A stretch of DNA of 51,828 nucleotides. Source: Symbiodinium natans (lineage: Eukaryota > Sar > Dinophyceae > Suessiales > Symbiodiniaceae). This document shows, piece by piece, positions 46,771 through 51,828 of the stretch. A program made the translations under genes and the position numbers. The number at the start of each line of letters is the position of its first letter. The stretch's first letter is position 1. The stretch is taken from NCBI GenBank assembly GCA_905221605.1, contig CAJNDS010001546.1, positions 639,429 through 691,256 of the forward strand. Reading direction: 5' to 3'. The notes beneath the pieces were generated by a model. That model made no database searches and was not told the origin of the DNA. It saw only the letters and a list, made by a program, of their open reading frames with translations.

Positions 46771-47303
46771 GTTGAAATAAGGCCCAGAGATCCCCTTCAG
46801 AAAGCCGCACGGAGGCGCTTGTTTTTCCACCTGAAAAGAGAGCCCGGAACACAAAACCCACACTGTTTGATTTTCTTGTGCTAATTTGATAGGCTTTTTG
46901 CTGAAAAGTCGAATGGGGTGCCTCTAACTGTGCAATAGAGCCGTTCAGAAAACCTCACCTGCTACTGCGCAAAATCAAAGGTGCTTGTTTTTCCACTTGG
47001 AAAGAAAGCCCGGAGCCCAAAACTCGCACTGTTTGATTTCTTGTGCTACTTTTATAAGCATTGCTGGAAAGTGGAATGGGGCGCCTCTAAGCGTGCATTT
47101 GAGTATCTCTCTTAGTTAAACAAGGCCCAGAAATCCCGTTCAGAAAACTGCGCCTGCCAATGCGGGAAAAAAAACAAAGGTGCTTGTTTGTTCACCTGGA
47201 AAGAGAGCCCGGCACAAAGCCCACATTGTTTGACTTGTTGTGCGAACTTGATAGGCATTTTACTGGAAAGTGGAATGGGGTGCATCGAACTGTGCAATGG
47301 GGA
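46771..47303 (+). repeat. Three diverged tandem repeats upstream of the H+-ATPase gene
   Basis: Units of roughly 167-190 bp begin near 46771, 46938 and 47114. Shared words are AAGGCCCAGA(G/A)ATCCC, TTCAGAAA, GTGCTTGTTTTTCCAC, GAGCCCGG, CACTGTTTGATT, TTGTGC and GGAATGGGG(T/C)GC. They show about three rounds of divergence. The array ends some 530 bases before the H+-ATPase start codon. A regulatory role is possible but unproven. Confidence 0.65.
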
Positions 47304-47837
47304 AACAAATGGAGTACGCATCCCTCTTTGTCTCTTTTGAAAGAAAAACTAGAAAGTTGCTCCAACAATTCAGTGCCCTCTCATTTTCTTAGCCGGACAG
47401 CCGCTTCAAATTCCTCCAGACCACTGACTTTCTTATTCAATGTTTTCCTAAACAGATCCGGCACTGTAGTGGTAGCATGTTTGCGCACATATGTGTTTCT
47501 TCATATGCGAAGATTTTTATACGGAAGTACGAGTGAGAGTCTACATCAAGGCATCCGAAAACAATGCCAGTTGTCCCAGCCCCCCCACATTTTCCGGCAC
47601 TTGCAAGTCTTCCACAGGCAAAGGGCCGCGTCAACTGCGCGTGAATGATTTGAACGCAGGTCGCTTTGGATGACGCTCGTGATGCTGTGAAAATGCGGGT
47701 GCGCGGAGTCCTCAGGTAGCAGAGCAGCAATGGAGGTTTCGCTCTGTTTTGTGTCTTCACACTTGCGTGGCTACGCAGCCTGAGGATTGATTGCTGACAG
47801 CATTAGAGTTTTTTTTGCTGTTTTCCGGAGCGTAGCC
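47304..47837. other. Putative promoter/5' region of the H+-ATPase gene
   Basis: No gene. No TATA box or clear trans-splice acceptor is identified. The frame is open from 47787, but the ATG at 47838 gives the natural N-terminus. Confidence 0.35.
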
Positions 47838-50800
47838 ATGGCAGACCTGCAGAAAAAGCTTGTGGATAATGATGCTTGGACTGCACGTGTGAGCTGCCCA
47901 GTTTGGATGAGAGTTGTGCAAGGGCGCGTCGTAGCCCCTGAACTTGAGGACAAGCTTGGCAGCATGGCCCCCGAACGAAATGGCCTCACCTCGGAAGAGG
48001 CCAAGAAGCGCATGGCAGAGTATGGTCCCAATGAGATTCCGACTATTGAGAACCTTGGCAATGAAGTTATTCCTGGTCTCTGCTTCAGCTAGGCCACAGT
48101 CTCTACAAGAGCCAGAAGAGCCACAGTTACACAGTTGAGCAAAAAAATCGAGCATGGTTTTGAACAAGAAAGAGACGTGCAACGCTCTCGAGCTGAGGAC
48201 GCCGATTTGGAAGATGATCTTATCGCAATTTGTGGGCACCATGCCTGTGATGCTCGAAGTCAGCTGCATCATATCAGCAGCAGCCGGAGACTGGCCAGAT
48301 TTCTTTGTGATTTTGGCCATGGTTCTCGTGAATGCCGCGCTTGGATTCCGCGAGGAGATGAAGGCCAAGAACGCCTTGGAGGAGCTCACGAACCAGATGG
48401 AATCCTCAATCCCTTGTCTTCGTGACGGGAAGTCGGAGTCGCTTCCGGTTTCCCAGCTTGTACCGGGTGATGTGATCCACCTGCGCGGCGGGGCGCTCAC
48501 ACCGGCCGATGTCGAATGGCTTGATGGCGATGTGCTGAGCATCGACACAGCCGCACTGACGGGTGAACCGCTCCCTCGGAAATACCCCAGCGAGGAGTAT
48601 GGAAAGCTCATCCTTTCAGGCACAACGGTCAAGAGCGGAGAGGCCTACTGCGTTGTGCGATTGACCGGCACCAACACGGAGATCGGCCAAGGCCAGGCGG
48701 ACATTATGGCTGACCGGGCAACTGCTTCAGTGTCAGTCTTTGAGCAGAGGGTCATGGTGGTGGTCAACATCATCATCTCCATCGCGGTCCTGGATGCCAT
48801 TTGCATCGTACTGGTCCAGGGACTGATTCGCGGAGGCTTTGACGTGGACTTCAAAGGAACGCTTCTCACTGCACTGTCCATTTTGATTGCTGCTGTCCCC
48901 ATCGCACTTCCTCTGGTGCTTCAAGTCACCATGGCAATTGGTGCGTACCGAATGGCCACGGACCACCATGCCATTGTCACGCGAATGTCAGCTTTGCAAG
49001 ACATCGCATCCATGGACGTGCTTTGCTCGGACAAGACAGGCACTCTGACAACTGCCAAGATGAGCATCAATTTGAGCTTGATCTGGCCTGCGAAGAAAGA
49101 TGGCTTCGACATTGTCTATTCATCCCTGTCTGGGCAGCCAGACCAGGCCTTGGCACAGCAGCAGCTTCTCATGGTCATGGGCATTATGAGCTCCAATGCA
49201 GACAAAAAGGATGATGCCATCGACGGCGCATTGCTGAGGGCCTGGGACAAGATGAAGCAGGAACAAGGTGAAGTTCCGGCAAAGATGAAGGAGGGCTACT
49301 CACAGCTGGACTTGACAGGCTTCAATCCCGAGGTGAAGCGAGTCTGAGCTGTGTTTAGGGGTTGGGACTTTTTGGGGGTGTAGGGGATGAGTGGCCACGA
49401 GCGTTGTTTAAGGAACCGTGGCCACCGTCAAGCGTCTTGCAGACGGCAAGAAGCTGATCATCGCCAAGGGGCTTGCTTCCAAGGTCATGGACACGTCTTC
49501 GGGCGGGCAGGACTTTTGTCTTAGAAGCCATATTCGACGAGGCTGCAAAAGGCTAAGGCTGCGTATCCTTGGGAGACGTTGTGCATCTCTGCTTGAGGAC
49601 TCCGGTGCTTTGCAGTGGCGCTGCGAGGAATGCAAAGAGGAGGGTTTCGTTGCCATGGTGCAGAAGAAAGACCAGGCTGGTGCTGTTGCCACGACTTCGC
49701 AAGATGTTGTGTGCTCAGAGCAGTCTTGACAGCCCCCTACTGTTTGGAAGCAGATGTAGTACTATGTAGTGTAAGAGAGTGTCAAGAAAAAACTGTTTTT
49801 GAGTGTGTTGCAGGAGCTTTCGGCTGCCGGCTACAAGACCATCGCCGTGGCAGCAGGTATCGAGGGTGAGGGCATGCACTTCCTGGGCCTGCTGCCCATG
49901 ATCGACCCCCCAAGGTATGACACGGCAATCACTGTGCGAAGGCTCATGGAAGCAGGTGTTGAGGTGAAGATGATTACTGGTGACCACCTCAATATTGCCA
50001 TCGAAACTGCTCGCTTGGTTGGTATGGCAACTAACATTTTGCCCGGAGAAGCTACCCGGGAAGGTGGGCACACGGGAGATGAGACCATCCGTGATTCAGG
50101 AGGCTTCGCTCAAGTGCTTCCCCGTGACAAGCGTGAATGTGTGCTTGCACTGCAAAGGTCCTTCGACCTTGTGGTGGGAATGACAGGAGATGGTGTGAAT
50201 GATGCACCAGCTCTTTCCGCTGCGCAGTGTGGAATTGCAGTCGAAGATGCGACGGACGCGGCAAAGAATGCAGCTGCGATGATCCTTACAACAGAAGGCT
50301 TGTCTGCGGTCTTCGGGGCGGTTGTTGAGTCGCGGAAGATCTTTGCCCGCTTGTTCTCCTACGTCTCGTACCGCCTTGCAGCCACCATCCAAATCCTGCT
50401 TTACTTGAGCATTCTCGTTTATGTTTTCGACTGCACGCTGGACCCCCTTTATGTGATTCTGCTGGCGCTCTTCAATGATGTGACCATGATTCCCGTGGCA
50501 GAGGACAACCAGACAGCTGCTGCAGAGCCGCAGCATGTGCCTGGCCTGGAAGGGCTGAGCATCCCAATTCTAGAAAGGACTCAACACCAAATGACTCCTT
50601 GAGCCAAAGACGGGTTGGGGGGGGGAGAAGGCCCAGAAGTCCAGTTGACTCGGGTTCTTTCTTTTTGGCGGGGGGAGGTCGCAGTATGAAGTATATACAG
50701 TATAGGGTACAGGACATCGCAGCTGAAGCCTTTTGTTCTGATCTTGAAGAGTGCAGATTCCAGGGCCAAGGAAGCGGCTAATGCGTAGCTAAGGCTAAGG

Positions 50801-51472
50801 CTTGGCCCGCAACAGTATTTGTTTAATGCTTCACGCGGTCTGGAGGGAAGGCACAGGAGAGCAGACTTTCTGTGAAGATGCGTGATGTGGTGTCTATCCT
50901 GCCCAGGCAGTCATTGGCAACTTGATTGGCTTCTCCACCACCCTTGGCATCTTTCAATCCCTGGCTTCCATCATCTTTTACCTTTGCATGGACATGGGCT
51001 TGGTGAAGGGCATTGAAAGTCACCATACCGCAGGGCACTATCCCAGAAGCGTCCACGCGCAGAACGCCATTTGGCTTCAGGCAAAGGACTTGAATTGTGC
51101 TGACTTTCAGGGTTTCAGCCAATGAGCAGAGCTCCAGTTCCAACAGGTATCCATCGCTGCAGAGTTCCTTATCTTCTCTGCGCGGTCTCCTGGTCTCTTC
51201 TTCTTTAGCATCTTGCCTGATCCGTACAGCCGAGCATGGTTAGCGCCCGGTGCTTCTGATGTTTCTAATAATCCGAGTGATGACTACTTTTATTTGCTGT
51301 CGCAGGCAAGCCTTCCACTGAGCTTCTCGTGTCCACCATGGCCGGCAACATCGTGTCAACTCTACTGGCTCTGTACGCATTCCCTGAGCCTCTGGATGTG
51401 GGAGAAGTGATCACCATCTGGATTTTTGACATCGTGGCGCTCATCGCAGTTGACCTTTCGCAGCTAGACTGA
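47838..51472 (+). CDS. Plasma-membrane-type (P3A) H+-ATPase, eight exons
   Basis: A P-type proton pump that uses ATP to export H+ and energise a membrane. Exons I place: 47838-48065, 48193-49339, 49413-49510, 49616-49675, 49814-50536 (or 50548), 50907-51080, 51147-51207, 51306-51472. All phases join, giving about 885-889 residues, close to the family's 900. Motifs in order: actuator TGE (199-201), PIALP in M4 (312-316), phosphorylation site DKTGT (Asp356), MITGD (566-568), TGDGVNDAP (635-643), and Asp733 in M6 (ALFNDVTMIP), the position of the proton-binding Asp in plant pumps. The nucleotide-binding domain is split over exons 2-5 (FNPEVKR-TVATVKRLADGKKL, then KKDQ-ELSAAGYKTIAVA). The last helix (ITIWIFDIVALIAVDLSQLD) is followed directly by TGA, so the long C-terminal autoinhibitory domain of plant enzymes is absent. 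Donors are GT, GA, GA, GC, GT, GC and GC. The exon 5 end is the one unsure border. Confidence 0.9.
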
Positions 51473-51828
51473 AAGTTTTCGGAAGAAGCAAAAGCACAAG
51501 CGCGGGTGCACGTACGCGTGCACGATCGTGCACGCGCAGGCGCGCACGAACACATGCACACGCGCTCGTGTGCCTGGGTGCCCACACGCCCACGCGCACG
51601 CGTGCAGGCGCACGAGCAGGCGCGCTCATGCGCGCTCATGCGCACGCGTGCACGAGCGTGGGCACGCGCGCATGTGCATGCGCATGCGATCCAGCACACA
51701 GGCGCACGAGCGCAAGCGTGCTTGCGCACTTGCGCACAGGAGCTGGCACGAACGCGAGCTTGTATGCACGCGCACGCACGTGTACGCACGCGCACGTGCA
51801 TCAAGCGCGGTCAAGCGGGCGCACGCAC
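51473..51828. repeat. Alternating purine-pyrimidine (GC/CA) tract after the H+-ATPase stop
   Basis: From about 51495 to the window end the sequence is dominated by CGCACGCGTGCACG-type alternation, with ACGCGTGCAC and GCATGCGCATGCG palindromes. Cys/Ala/Arg-rich minus-strand frames are by-products. It starts about 25 bases after the stop codon, so it lies in or next to the 3' UTR. Confidence 0.75.

Noticed and set aside
47825-47842. GCGTAGCCAT before the H+-ATPase start as a spliced-leader relic
   Set aside because: Nine or so bases match the dinoflagellate leader core as I recall it, but the following bases do not continue the match, so coincidence is more likely.

Overview
The window reads as nuclear DNA of a photosynthetic dinoflagellate, possibly a relative of Symbiodiniaceae. 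This is inference from four signs. (1) Genes are sparse, intron-split and embedded in large amounts of simple repeat. (2) The best gene can be assembled only with GT, GC and GA splice donors joined to AG acceptors, usually with G after the acceptor, which is a known dinoflagellate habit. (3) Degenerate TTTAGGG/CCCTAAA telomere-type motifs occur internally. (4) One gene encodes a plastid-lipid-associated (PAP/fibrillin) protein. Bacterial features (operons, ribosome binding sites, CRISPR) are absent. There is one assembly gap of 100 N (26729-26828).

Layout. 0-5.7 kb: a possible two-exon fragment (782-1188) and a PAP/fibrillin-domain gene (4926-5621). 7.1-10.7 kb: four large (TAG)n tracts, a TTAGTAG heptamer array, and a 120-bp direct duplication with a recurrent AATGCTG...CAGCATT hairpin. 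13.0-14.4 kb: a degenerate TTTAGG-type satellite whose halves point in opposite directions, followed by a strong hairpin (14822-14968). 19.2-20.6 kb: a frame-broken minus-strand coding relic. 22.1-22.6 kb: a roughly 92-bp minisatellite. 24.8-24.9 kb: interstitial telomere-like repeats. 27.6-30.2 kb: a GC-rich block with a decayed minus-strand non-LTR retrotransposon 3' end and a roughly 31-bp minisatellite.

31.9-37.6 kb is the most interesting region. Thirteen copies of a 30-33-nt unit encode (V/A)QQQIPA(T/A)Q(L/A)Q. Nearly all sit between a CTTGCAG-type acceptor and a GC donor, and they alternate strictly between two subtypes. They are followed by exon-like segments, several rich in charged coiled coil, ending in a Ser/Asp-rich C-terminus at 37639. 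I read this as one uncharacterised plus-strand gene with a tandemly amplified microexon array.

37.7-42.3 kb: a recent 1.7-kb tandem duplication. Each unit holds an exon-like segment, a long homopurine (AAG)n/(AG)n tract and a (CT)n tract. Only the second unit carries a 0.94-kb LINE fragment. 42.3-47.8 kb is mostly non-coding, ending in three diverged tandem repeats upstream of the last gene. 47838-51472: a complete eight-exon plasma-membrane-type (P3A) H+-ATPase of about 885-889 residues with all catalytic motifs. An alternating purine-pyrimidine tract follows its stop codon.

The genes do not form an obvious pathway. Short exon calls without a family match are tentative, because no transcript evidence is available.
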